Below, one piece after another: positions 17,983 through 26,339 of a stretch of DNA of 64,000 nt (positions are counted from its first letter, which is position 1; each line of letters opens with the position of its first letter). The notes beneath the pieces were generated by a model that was not told the DNA's origin, ran no database searches, and was given only the letters and a program-made list of their open reading frames with translations. A program made the position numbers and the translations under genes. Source of the DNA: Flavobacterium branchiicola (GTDB taxonomy: Bacteria; Bacteroidota; Bacteroidia; Flavobacteriales; Flavobacteriaceae); the NCBI RefSeq assembly GCF_018383905.1, contig NZ_JAGYWA010000008.1, forward strand, positions 164,839 through 228,838, written 5' to 3'.

Positions 17983-19616
17983 TAGTTACTTGCTTTTCTA
18001 AGTTCAACAGAATTTAAAATTCGGGTTGTGATTTCGTTAGCATACGTATCGCCTTCTTCGTGCATAATTGTAATTTGCTGAAGCCCCTGATCTTGTTTGA
18101 AAAGCAAAATTTCGTAATATGCTTTTATACTTGTTTTGTCTACAGGATTTAATACCGTCATTGTTCCATAACCTTTTAATCCCTGAACACCCTGATTGGT
18201 TTGAAAATCTTCTTGTTTTACGATGATATTCTGGCCTCCCTGTGCTTCAATTACTTTTAAAGATCCTTCTAAAGCTTTTGCTAAATCAAGTTCAACAGGA
18301 TTTTTGAATGTGCTGGTAGAAACCGTTACTAAAAAGTTGTCGATCATACTTCCGTAAGCAAAAAGCTGCATCTCTTTAAGCAATGCCATTGTTTCTTTTG
18401 GTAATGTTTTTTGAGCATCCATGCGTTTTAGAACCTTTGGCGTTTCGATTAAAACACCAGGATTTCCGTACTCACTTTTCACCCATTCGCCTTCCAGTAA
18501 TTCTTTAGAAGGATGACCAATAATGTTGTCTTTTACATAAGTAAAACCTTTTGTGGCAATAAAAAATGTTGTAGTTGTAAACAATAAAAAGACAACCGTT
18601 CCTACTGCAATTGCGATCCGCTTGTTACGTTTTTTAAGCAATTGTAGTTTGATTTGTTTTTGTCTTTGTGCTTCGTTCAATAACTGATCTTCTTCTTCAA
18701 CAGATACTTCGGTTGGAATTGCGTTGTCCAGCGTTAAAATTACTTTTTGAATTTTATTTCTGTCTTCGGTAATTTCAAAATCAAGTGGTTTTGATTTAGC
18801 AAATTTTACTAAATCGGCCTGACGTAAAACACGTTCCAGATTCTCAACGGTTTCCGGAGTTAGCGTCATTTTCTTTTTAGTAGACGCAGTTCTGATGGCC
18901 TGAATTAATTCAGAAGTCGTACTTTCCATAGCTGGAATGTGAATCGCTTCTTCAATATAATTTCTTGCAATATCGGTAAGTTCACTATAATATTCTTTGA
19001 TTTCGCCTTTTTGAACAAGCTCTTTTTGTTCCAGATTGTTCAATAAACCAGTAGCTTTTTCGATTGGGGTTTTATAAACTTCTTCCTCAATTTTTTTAAG
19101 TTGACGTTTTTTAACATACCAATAAACAAAAACTCCAATTCCGATAATTAAAGCTAGAACCAAAATGTATTTCCACCAGTCACCAATGCCACCATCAACT
19201 GTAGAAATGTCTTTGATATCGTACATTTTCTGCTGAAGTGTATCTACTTTTACGCTTGCAACTTCAACTTTAATAGAATCAGATAAAAAAGGTTTTTTGT
19301 CAATTAAAATCTGAACAGCCGGAATAGTATATTTTCCCGAATCAAATTGCGTTAAACCATATTTTTTGATTAGTTCGTACGTGTCATTTTTCTTAACAGT
19401 ATCAATTGGATAAGATTGAATTACTTCTAAAGGACCAATAGTTTTTAGCTTAGGAAAAACAACTTTAGATTTTGAACTCACCACCGTTTTCAGCGTGAGC
19501 TTAAACTCAGCACCGATTTTGTTTTTTGTAGTATCAATGCTTGTTTCAACTTGTTTGCTTTGAGCAAAAACAGTTGAAGTAAGTAAAAATAAAAATATGT
19601 AAAATTTTAATTTCAT
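17982..19616 (-). CDS. BatD-like membrane protein between DUF58 and batA
   Basis: 544 aa. A signal peptide (ends TVFAQ) leads into an N-terminal beta-rich region of about 120 residues similar in style to BatD (VETSIDTTKNKIGAEFKLTLK). A transmembrane helix lies near 148-168 (WKYILVLALIIGIGVFVYWYV). A cytoplasmic helical region of about 140 residues follows. A second helix is near 312-333. The C-terminal domain ends in ITTRILNSVELRKASN. In Bacteroidota this slot usually holds a protein annotated as BatD-like or unknown. The operon therefore has two BatD-type proteins. Function beyond that is inferred. Confidence 0.78.
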   Translation of the reverse strand: MKLKFYIFLFLLTSTVFAQSKQVETSIDTTKNKIGAEFKLTLKTVVSSKSKVVFPKLKTIGPLEVIQSYPIDTVKKNDTYELIKKYGLTQFDSGKYTIPAVQILIDKKPFLSDSIKVEVASVKVDTLQQKMYDIKDISTVDGGIGDWWKYILVLALIIGIGVFVYWYVKKRQLKKIEEEVYKTPIEKATGLLNNLEQKELVQKGEIKEYYSELTDIARNYIEEAIHIPAMESTTSELIQAIRTASTKKKMTLTPETVENLERVLRQADLVKFAKSKPLDFEITEDRNKIQKVILTLDNAIPTEVSVEEEDQLLNEAQRQKQIKLQLLKKRNKRIAIAVGTVVFLLFTTTTFFIATKGFTYVKDNIIGHPSKELLEGEWVKSEYGNPGVLIETPKVLKRMDAQKTLPKETMALLKEMQLFAYGSMIDNFLVTVSTSTFKNPVELDLAKALEGSLKVIEAQGGQNIIVKQEDFQTNQGVQGLKGYGTMTVLNPVDKTSIKAYYEILLFKQDQGLQQITIMHEEGDTYANEITTRILNSVELRKASN

Positions 19617-19654
19617 TTGATTTTTAATTTCAGATGTTGGTCTAAAATGAATGC

Positions 19655-19692
19655 TTAAAAATGGAACACGGATGACACAGATTTAAACGGAT
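19655..19692. repeat. ACACGGATGACACAGATTT-type intergenic repeat
   Basis: In the gap between the DUF58 gene and its downstream neighbour, the words ACACGGATGACACAGATTT and AAACGGATTT form short near-direct repeats. A copy of AATCTAAGAAGTCTAAA follows at about 19746-19762. The latter recurs at 24179-24282 and, in part, at about 32520-32535. Confidence 0.45.
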
Positions 19693-19773
19693 TTTTTTGA
19701 TGATACTTTTATTCTTCAATCTTATTTAAGAAGCTAATTTTCTAATAATCTAAGAAGTCTAAAGTATCTAAAA

Positions 19774-20637
19774 TTATCTTGATTTGAAATAGCCCAATAA
19801 TTTTGTTACGTAATTTTCGTCAACCCTTGTGTTTACGACACCAGCACCAGATTTACGAAATGTATCCTGAAAATAATGTAATCTTTCCTGATAATGTTTT
19901 TCGTAATTCATTCGAACCGTTTTTGAACCGGTATCTACCAGTTGTGTTTTTCCGGTTTCGGCATCAAGCATGGTTACCATACCTAAATTTGGAATTTTTT
20001 CTTCGCGAATATCATAAACGCGAACTCCGGTAAGGTCATGTTTTTTTGAAGCAATTTTTAAAGTTTGCTCATAATTATCAGACATAAAATCTGAAATCAT
20101 AAAAACGATGGCTTTCTTTTTTTGAGTTCCCGACAAGAATTTCAAAGCCTGAGCAACATCTGTTTTGTGGCTCTTTGGTTCAAATTCTATTAATTCGCGT
20201 ATGATTCTTAAAACGTGGGAACGACCTTTTTTTGGCGGAATATACAATTCTACATTATCTGAGAATAATATCAAACCAATCTTGTCATTATTTTGTGTAG
20301 CCGAAAAAGCCATCGTTGCGGCAATTTCCGTTACGATGTCTTTTTTAAATTGTGTTTTTGAACCAAAACCTTCAGAACCCGAAATATCAACCATTAAAAC
20401 CATGGTCAATTCTCGTTCTTCTTCAAATACTTTAACGTGAGCCTCGTTGTAGCGTGCGGTTACATTCCAATCGATATTACGAATATCATCTCCGTATTGG
20501 TATTGACGTACCTCGCTAAACGTCATTCCTCGTCCTTTAAATGAAGAGTGGTATTCTCCCGAAAAGATATGATTGCTCAGTCTTTTGGTTTTGATTTCTA
20601 TTTTCCGTACTTTTTTTAAAAGCTCTTTTGTATCCAT
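19774..20637 (-). CDS. DUF58 domain protein of the MoxR/Bat operon
   Basis: 287-aa cytoplasmic protein. It contains the DUF58 signature GRGMTFSEVRQYQYGDD and IDWNVTARYNEAHVK (about 36-70), followed by a VWA-like fold with DISGSEGFGSKTQFKK (about 89-104). DUF58 proteins are the usual adaptor between the MoxR AAA+ ATPase and VWA membrane proteins. It lies 88 bp downstream of moxR. The gap contains repeated ATAGGCT words forming a weak hairpin. Confidence 0.92.
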   Translation of the reverse strand: MDTKELLKKVRKIEIKTKRLSNHIFSGEYHSSFKGRGMTFSEVRQYQYGDDIRNIDWNVTARYNEAHVKVFEEERELTMVLMVDISGSEGFGSKTQFKKDIVTEIAATMAFSATQNNDKIGLILFSDNVELYIPPKKGRSHVLRIIRELIEFEPKSHKTDVAQALKFLSGTQKKKAIVFMISDFMSDNYEQTLKIASKKHDLTGVRVYDIREEKIPNLGMVTMLDAETGKTQLVDTGSKTVRMNYEKHYQERLHYFQDTFRKSGAGVVNTRVDENYVTKLLGYFKSR

Positions 20638-20725
20638 TTTTTTTGAGGCTATAGGCTTTATGCTATAGGCTCTAGGCGATAACTAAGGCTTGTGCCTATT
20701 GCCTAAAGCTTACTGCTTAAAGCTT

Positions 20726-21730
20726 TTAAGGTACTTCAATCTCGTTTACGATTTTGTTGATAATGTCTACAGAAGTAATGTTTTCAGCTTCAGCTTCGTA
20801 AGTGATCCCGATTCTGTGACGTAACACATCGTGTACAACTGCACGAACATCTTCCGGAATTACATATCCACGACGTTTGATGAAAGCATAACATTTTGCA
20901 GCGTTTGCTAAGTTGATACTTCCACGAGGAGAAGCCCCAAAACTAATAAGCGGTTTTAAGTCTGCTAATTTATATTTCTCCGGATAGCGAGTTGCGAATA
21001 TAATATCTAAAATATATTTTTCGATTTTTTCATCCATATAAACTTCACGAACTGCTTCTTGTGCACGTAAAATTTGCTCCACTGAAACTACCGGATTTAC
21101 TTTTTCGTAAGATCCTTTTAAGTTTTGACGAATTACAAAACGCTCTTCATCGATTTTTGGATAATCAATTACAGTTTTAAGCATAAAACGGTCAACCTGA
21201 GCTTCAGGAAGTTGGTAGGTTCCTTCTTGTTCAACAGGATTTTGAGTTGCAAGAACTAAAAACGGACGGTCTAATTTGAAAGTAGTGTCGCCAATAGTAA
21301 CTTGTTTTTCCTGCATCGCCTCTAATAAAGCAGATTGAACCTTTGCCGGAGCACGGTTAATCTCATCAGCAAGTACGAAATTGGCAAAAACAGGCCCTTT
21401 TTTTATAGAAAACTCGTTTTGCTTAATGTTATAAATCATCGTACCCACAACATCGGCAGGTAATAAATCGGGTGTAAACTGAATACGGCTGAAAGAACCC
21501 TGCACAGCCTGAGACAAAGTATTTATGGCTAAAGTCTTGGCAAGACCAGGTACACCTTCAAGTAAAATATGCCCTTGTCCTAAAAGTCCAATTAATAAAC
21601 GCTCGACCATATGTTTCTGGCCCACAATGACTTTGTTCATTTCCATTGTAAGAAGGTCTATAAAAGCACTTTCTCTTTCAATTTTTTCATTAATCGCTCT
21701 AATGTCTAAAGTCGTTGTATTTTCTTCCAT
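20726..21730 (-). CDS. MoxR family AAA+ ATPase
   Basis: 334 aa, first gene of the Bat operon. Walker A is EGVPGLAKT (about 58-66), Walker B is VLADEINRAPAK (about 120-131), and sensor 1 is LATQNPVEQEGTYQLPEAQ (about 162-180), followed by the AAA lid. MoxR ATPases act as chaperones that help metal-dependent VWA protein complexes mature. Its position at the head of DUF58-BatA-BatB-BatC-BatD-BatE supports that role here. Confidence 0.95.
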   Translation of the reverse strand: MEENTTTLDIRAINEKIERESAFIDLLTMEMNKVIVGQKHMVERLLIGLLGQGHILLEGVPGLAKTLAINTLSQAVQGSFSRIQFTPDLLPADVVGTMIYNIKQNEFSIKKGPVFANFVLADEINRAPAKVQSALLEAMQEKQVTIGDTTFKLDRPFLVLATQNPVEQEGTYQLPEAQVDRFMLKTVIDYPKIDEERFVIRQNLKGSYEKVNPVVSVEQILRAQEAVREVYMDEKIEKYILDIIFATRYPEKYKLADLKPLISFGASPRGSINLANAAKCYAFIKRRGYVIPEDVRAVVHDVLRHRIGITYEAEAENITSVDIINKIVNEIEVP

Positions 21731-21942
21731 ATAAATATTTTTAGAACCTTGATTTTTATGTCTTAATTTTGAGAGTGCAAATTCAATATTTTTTGAGAAG
21801 TAAGATGTTAAAGAATGGTTAAAACTTCGACCAATGACTTAATTTTAAGGACGAATTGTGAATCTATTTTTATATTTTTAAGAACTTTGGTGATTATGCT
21901 GTAGAAAAGCATATTTATTACCTTAAATAACACAATATAACC

Positions 21943-22815
21943 ATGAGCAAGACAACATTATCGCCTATTATTTCGGGTACTATGAATTGGGGTGTCTGGG
22001 ACAAAAATTTGACGCCAAAAGAAATGGAAAGTATGATACAGGTTTGTATCGAAAACAAAATCACCACTTTTGATCACGCCGATATTTACGGAGATTATAC
22101 TACCGAAGCCGATTTTGGGAAGGCATTTAAAGCCAGTAAAATTTCAAGAGAAAAATTACAGTTAATTACAAAATGCGGAATTCAGATGATTGCTGAAGGT
22201 CGCAAAAATAAGATTAAACATTACGATTATTCTAGAGAGTACATCATCTGGTCTGTTGAAGAATCATTAAAAAAACTCAAAACAGATTATGTCGATGTAT
22301 TTTTATTACATAGACCAAGCCCATTAATGCAGGCTGACGAAATTGCAGAAGCAGTTGAGAAATTAAAAGCAGAAGGAAAAATTGTTGATTTTGGACTTTC
22401 AAATTTCACCAGCTCTCAAACGGAACTAATTCGTCAGAAAACTGAAGTAAGTTTTAACCAGGTGCAGTTTTCTGCAACTCATTATGAAGCGATGACTGAT
22501 GGAAGTTTAGATTATATGCAAACACACGGAATTCGTCCGTTATCATGGAATCCGCTTGGAACAGTTTTTAGAGAAGATACCAAAAAAACACGTCGTTTAA
22601 AAAAATTACTTGCCGAGTTAATGCATAAGTACGGATACGGTTCTGATACTCTTTTGTTAGCTTGGATTTTAAAACATCCGGCAGGTGTAATCCCGATTGC
22701 AGGAACGGTTAACATTGCAAGAATTCAGGCTTTAATGAAAGCGGTTGAACTGGAAATGGATAAAGAAGACTGGTTTGCCATCTGGACAGAAAGTATGGGC
22801 GACGATGTGCCTTAA
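21943..22815 (+). CDS. aldo/keto reductase (YdhF-like)
   Basis: 290-aa NADPH-dependent (beta/alpha)8-barrel oxidoreductase. The catalytic tetrad is readable: Asp and Tyr in DHADIYGDY, Lys in LITKCGIQ and His in FLLHRPSP. The C-terminal cofactor segment includes PIAGTVNIARIQ. The physiological carbonyl substrate is unknown. A TAATTTTG box at 21764-21771 could be its promoter, about 170 bp upstream. The GNAT gene follows after 17 bp, probably in the same transcript. Confidence 0.92.
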   Translation: MSKTTLSPIISGTMNWGVWDKNLTPKEMESMIQVCIENKITTFDHADIYGDYTTEADFGKAFKASKISREKLQLITKCGIQMIAEGRKNKIKHYDYSREYIIWSVEESLKKLKTDYVDVFLLHRPSPLMQADEIAEAVEKLKAEGKIVDFGLSNFTSSQTELIRQKTEVSFNQVQFSATHYEAMTDGSLDYMQTHGIRPLSWNPLGTVFREDTKKTRRLKKLLAELMHKYGYGSDTLLLAWILKHPAGVIPIAGTVNIARIQALMKAVELEMDKEDWFAIWTESMGDDVP

Positions 22816-22832
22816 ATAAAGTATTCTGAAAA

Positions 22833-23339
22833 ATGATACATCTGGAAAAATTTGAGAAAAAGTTTTATTCTGAATTAATTAATTCTGTCAAAAGTGCAAA
22901 AGATTTAATGCAATTTGGCGGGCCGGAATTTACTTTCCCATTAACGGAAGAGCAAATAGATAAAACACTTTCTGATGAAAATAGAATTGCTTTTAGGGTT
23001 GCAAATACCTCTAATGGAAATACTATAGGACATTGCCAAATTTATTTTAAAGATGATTCTGCAAAATTAGGCCGAATTCTGATTATCGATGAAAACCAGA
23101 GAGGAAAAGGAATTGGGGGGCAAATGGTGATTTTATTGCTGAATTTTATTTTTGAAAACAGGAAAGAAAGAAACATTGATTTAAATGTTTTCGACTTTAA
23201 TATTGGTGCCCAAAAGTGCTATGAAAAAGTTGGATTCACTGTTAATCCGGGTAAAAAACTCCTTAGGGAAGTAGATAACGAAACCTGGACAGCAATTAAT
23301 ATGGTGTTGAATTTAGAGGAATGGCAAAATAAGAATTAA
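22833..23339 (+). CDS. GNAT family N-acetyltransferase
   Basis: 168 aa. The acetyl-CoA binding motif A is IDENQRGKGIGGQMVILLL (about 87-105), with the Q/R-x-x-G-x-G/A loop intact. The motif B region is NIGAQKCYEKVGFTVNPGK. Substrate not predictable. Closely follows the aldo/keto reductase gene. Confidence 0.87.
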   Translation: MIHLEKFEKKFYSELINSVKSAKDLMQFGGPEFTFPLTEEQIDKTLSDENRIAFRVANTSNGNTIGHCQIYFKDDSAKLGRILIIDENQRGKGIGGQMVILLLNFIFENRKERNIDLNVFDFNIGAQKCYEKVGFTVNPGKKLLREVDNETWTAINMVLNLEEWQNKN

Positions 23340-23344
23340 AAATA

Positions 23345-23406
23345 TTTTGTCACAGATTAAAATGATCAGTTTAGAATCAATGAAAACTTTTTAATCTGTG
23401 GCAAAA
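23345..23406. repeat. inverted repeat with CACAGATTAAAA arms
   Basis: The left arm TTTTGTCACAGATTAAAA (23345-23362) pairs with TTTTTAATCTGTGGCAAAA (about 23388-23406), separated by about 25 bp. The same arm occurs at 9690-9717. Located between the GNAT and SDR genes. Confidence 0.65.
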
Positions 23407-23420
23407 AATAAAGATTAGAA

Positions 23421-24176
23421 ATGAAGAAAACAGTTTTAATTACTGGAGCCACAAGCGGAATTGGAAAAGCAACTGCGCAGATAATGGCAAAAAACAATTA
23501 CAAAGTTATTCTTTGCGGGAGACGTAAAGATCGTTTGACAGAATTGGAAAAAGAACTTTCTGCTTTTACAGAAGTACATTCTTTATCCTTTGATGTTCGC
23601 GATAAAGATGCGGTTTTTGAAAGTATAAATTCATTACCAGCCGATTTTTCGACTGTTGATGTTTTAATCAATAATGCAGGAAATGCACACGGTTTAGATC
23701 CAATTCAAAATGGAGATATTGAAGATTGGGATGCCATGATCGATATTAACGTTAAAGGACTTTTATATGTTTCGAAAGCTATAATTCCGCAAATGATTGA
23801 CCGTAAAGCAGGACATATTATCAATATTGGTTCTATAGCCGGAAAAGAAGTGTATCCGAACGGAAATGTGTATTGTGCATCGAAACATGCTGTTGACGCT
23901 ATTAACAACGGAATGCGAATGGATTTGAATCCGTACGGAATTAGAGTAGGAGCAATACATCCGGGAATGGTTGAAACCGAGTTTAGCGAAGTACGTTTTA
24001 AAGGTGATGCCGATAGAGCTTCAAATGTTTATAAAGGGTTAGATGCTTTACAAGCAGAAGATATTGCCGATATTATTCATTTTGTAGTTTCAAGAAAGTA
24101 TCATGTTAATATTGCTGATCTAATCGTTTACCCGACTGCGCAGGCATCGGCAACGATCGTAAAAAAGAATATTTAA
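23421..24176 (+). CDS. short-chain dehydrogenase/reductase (YdfG-like)
   Basis: 251-aa Rossmann-fold oxidoreductase. The NADP-binding motif is TGATSGIGKA (about 6-15), followed by CGRRKDR, which favours NADP. The NNAG block is at about 85-88, and the catalytic Ser-Tyr-Lys lies in NIGSIAGKEVYPNGNVYCASK (about 136-156). It resembles the serine/3-hydroxy acid dehydrogenase (YdfG) subgroup. The substrate is an inference only. Confidence 0.92.
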   Translation: MKKTVLITGATSGIGKATAQIMAKNNYKVILCGRRKDRLTELEKELSAFTEVHSLSFDVRDKDAVFESINSLPADFSTVDVLINNAGNAHGLDPIQNGDIEDWDAMIDINVKGLLYVSKAIIPQMIDRKAGHIINIGSIAGKEVYPNGNVYCASKHAVDAINNGMRMDLNPYGIRVGAIHPGMVETEFSEVRFKGDADRASNVYKGLDALQAEDIADIIHFVVSRKYHVNIADLIVYPTAQASATIVKKNI

Positions 24177-24178
24177 AA

Positions 24179-24282
24179 TTAGATGGTTAGACTTCTTAGA
24201 AAGTTAGATCTTTAGATTAATTTAGAAATCTGAAAATCACAATCTAAGAAGTCTAAAAATCCAATAATCTAAGAAGTCTGCT
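24179..24282. repeat. AATCTAAGAAGTCT repeat cluster
   Basis: Two direct copies of AATCTAAGAAGTCTAAA-like words lie at about 24241-24256 and 24267-24280. An inverted copy (GACTTCTTAGA) is at about 24189-24199, so the gap can fold. Related words appear at about 19746 and 32520. No ORF. Confidence 0.55.
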
Positions 24283-24284
24283 AA

Positions 24285-25427
24285 ATGATCAATAAACGCC
24301 TTTTAATCAAAAACTTGCTCGCTCATAATGATGAGAGCAGTTTTTATGATAAAAAAAGGCAATTGAATCTTCACTCGCGAGAAGGAAAAGGAAAATTCCT
24401 GAAACACATTTGTGCATTATCCAATTCCAATCCAAACAATAACTCGTATATCGTTGTTGGAGTAGAAGATCAGGATAACGAAATTGTGGGCGATGATTTT
24501 TTTGATGACAGCCGAATTCAGAATCTGGTAAATGCCTTTTTAGAAAATCCTCCAAAAATTCAATATGAAAACGTTCCTTTTCCGAATCTTCCAAAAGACA
24601 AGGTAATTGGTCTGGTTACAATAAAACCCAAAAGCAAAATCTCTTACTTTAAAAAAGGAATCCATACTATTCTGGCCAACAGTATTTTTATAAGACGTGG
24701 AAGCAATTCGATTCCTCTGGAAGAACATGAGGAAATTGAAAAAAGCAATCAAAATACAGAAACGGTAATCGGAATTGAAAATAGTTCCAGAAATAGTATT
24801 CAATATACTTTGGACGGAGTTATAGATTTTATGAATTTCAGGCACAAAGATATGTCTCCTAAATATCGTGTTTTTAAAGAATTATTTGTAATCTGCTGGG
24901 CTGGAGTTCCAAAGAAAATGAGGGAAAAAACTTTTCTTTCAAGGGTTGATATCGAATTGATAAACGAACAAATCAAGCTTTTTTATTCGGCTCAGGATGT
25001 TGTTACAATTGTTTATAATGAAGATAGTTTTACCATTACAGAATATGTTCCGCTGGGATTAAATGACAAAACAAGTTATTATCCGTTAGAAGAACAAACG
25101 ATTCATTTTTTTGATAATGGCTATTACAAGATTGATCGTCAAATGCTTTTTCAGCCACCGGAATTTAATCGAAAAATGTTATATCATATTTATAATTCGA
25201 ATATTTCACTACTTCAAAAATTGCAAAAAGGTTTTGTTTTATCCGATAGAGAGTTTATAGATCTTGAAAATCTTCCATCAACTTTTATGATTTGTTATTT
25301 AAACGGATTTGAGGAAGCCAGACAAAAATTAATCGACTCAAAATTATTACTGAAACCTTTCCCTCAAGTATATTTATCTTTTAAAGAAGCACTTCGTATT
25401 TTGCGTAAAATGAAATATGATATTTAA
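24285..25427 (+). CDS. AlbA_2/Schlafen-type ATP-binding domain protein
   Basis: 380 aa. The N-terminal about 140 residues match the AlbA_2 pattern: an acidic/basic start, the GKGKFLKHICALSN helix, SYIVVGVEDQDNEIVG, and then the IFIRRGSNSIPL strand typical of the family. The C-terminal about 230 residues are not recognised. Cytoplasmic, with no signal or membrane segment. The family is often described as putative regulators or nucleic-acid binders; the role here is unknown. Monocistronic, flanked by two different intergenic repeats. Confidence 0.8.
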   Translation: MINKRLLIKNLLAHNDESSFYDKKRQLNLHSREGKGKFLKHICALSNSNPNNNSYIVVGVEDQDNEIVGDDFFDDSRIQNLVNAFLENPPKIQYENVPFPNLPKDKVIGLVTIKPKSKISYFKKGIHTILANSIFIRRGSNSIPLEEHEEIEKSNQNTETVIGIENSSRNSIQYTLDGVIDFMNFRHKDMSPKYRVFKELFVICWAGVPKKMREKTFLSRVDIELINEQIKLFYSAQDVVTIVYNEDSFTITEYVPLGLNDKTSYYPLEEQTIHFFDNGYYKIDRQMLFQPPEFNRKMLYHIYNSNISLLQKLQKGFVLSDREFIDLENLPSTFMICYLNGFEEARQKLIDSKLLLKPFPQVYLSFKEALRILRKMKYDI

Positions 25428-25447
25428 AAGGTTCTGAGGTTTTTTCT

Positions 25448-25472
25448 GTAGAGACGCACCGCAGTGCATCTA
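25448..25472. repeat. single degenerate copy of the GCACTGCAGTGC-type palindrome
   Basis: GTAGAGACGCACCGCAGTGC followed by ATCTA. It is related to the two copies at 9565-9639 and lies between convergent genes. Confidence 0.6.
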
Positions 25473-25490
25473 ATCGTGTACATTTAAATA

Positions 25491-26234
25491 TTACTGAAAA
25501 TTCAAATATTTACGCACTTCTTCATAAGGAAACAAGATTTCTTTTGGACCATCGGCGTAGGAGCCTGCTTCGTATGAGTTGTAGTAAAGAAGAAGCCCTT
25601 CTTCGGTATAAAAAATATTTTGCGGTAACTGAAATTTATCGTTTTCAAACATTAATCCGGTTGCATTGATATTTGCACTGGTTGGAATTTTGTATTTCTC
25701 ACGAAATCTTTTTTCAGCAAAAGCTTTAAACTCATTTTGGTTTTTAAACAATTGGTCATTAAATAGGGTCTTTCCCGTTTGCGGATTAAATAGTAAAGAT
25801 CTAAAACCCTGATAGCCGTGCGCGCCACCCGTAAAAGTATAATGATCGATTTTGATGTTTAAAATCTGATCGGATATAAATTCAATATTTCCTTTAATTT
25901 TTCCTTCCCAGCCAAAAGTTTCGGTTGGAAATTTTTTGTGCATTTCTTCATACGAATCAATAAACGATTTGGCTAGAGAATGGTAATCATGTACCGTTTT
26001 TGGATCTTCCCCAAAATAGATAATTTCTTTCACGACAGAAAAAACCTTTTTATTGATGCTGTCAGCAGTAATTTTAATATTTTTTGCAATCGGAATGTCA
26101 ATAGTAACTTTTGGACAATCGCTCTTGCATGGAATGGTAGATTTTTCTTCAAATGTTTCATTTTCAAATGAAAGCTCTTTGTTACAACTTGTGAGTATCA
26201 AAAACAGAAAGACTAAAAAAGTATAATGTTTCAT
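25491..26234 (-). CDS. DUF4163/DUF3298-type lipoprotein
   Basis: 247 aa. The lipobox is LTSC (Cys17) after a typical signal, MKHYTFLVFLFLILTSC. A DUF4163-like domain (about 40-140, with FTGGAHGYQGFRSLLFNPQTG) is followed by a DUF3298-like domain (about 150-245, with the YNSYEAGSYADGPKEILFPYEEV end). This pair is found in RsiV-like and other envelope proteins, where the RsiV form binds lysozyme. Whether this protein binds lysozyme is unknown. No anti-sigma domain is present. Confidence 0.87.
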   Translation of the reverse strand: MKHYTFLVFLFLILTSCNKELSFENETFEEKSTIPCKSDCPKVTIDIPIAKNIKITADSINKKVFSVVKEIIYFGEDPKTVHDYHSLAKSFIDSYEEMHKKFPTETFGWEGKIKGNIEFISDQILNIKIDHYTFTGGAHGYQGFRSLLFNPQTGKTLFNDQLFKNQNEFKAFAEKRFREKYKIPTSANINATGLMFENDKFQLPQNIFYTEEGLLLYYNSYEAGSYADGPKEILFPYEEVRKYLNFQ

Positions 26235-26256
26235 ATCAAAAAGTGTTAATTAAATA

Positions 26257-26264
26257 CAAAGGTA
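26257..26264 (-). promoter_or_regulatory. -7-like box for the DUF3298 lipoprotein gene
   Basis: The minus strand reads TACCTTTG, a perfect TAnnTTTG match, 22 bp before the ATG. Confidence 0.5.
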
Positions 26265-26298
26265 AGAAGTTGTGTCAGGATTAGAATAAATTAAACGG

Positions 26299-26306
26299 TA
26301 AATTTG
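26299..26306 (+). promoter_or_regulatory. -7-like box for cystathionine gamma-synthase
   Basis: TAAATTTG, a perfect TAnnTTTG match, 33 bp before the ATG. No TTG at the ideal upstream distance. Confidence 0.45.
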
Positions 26307-26339
26307 TACAAGAATTAAAGATTTAAAATTTGTAACTAT

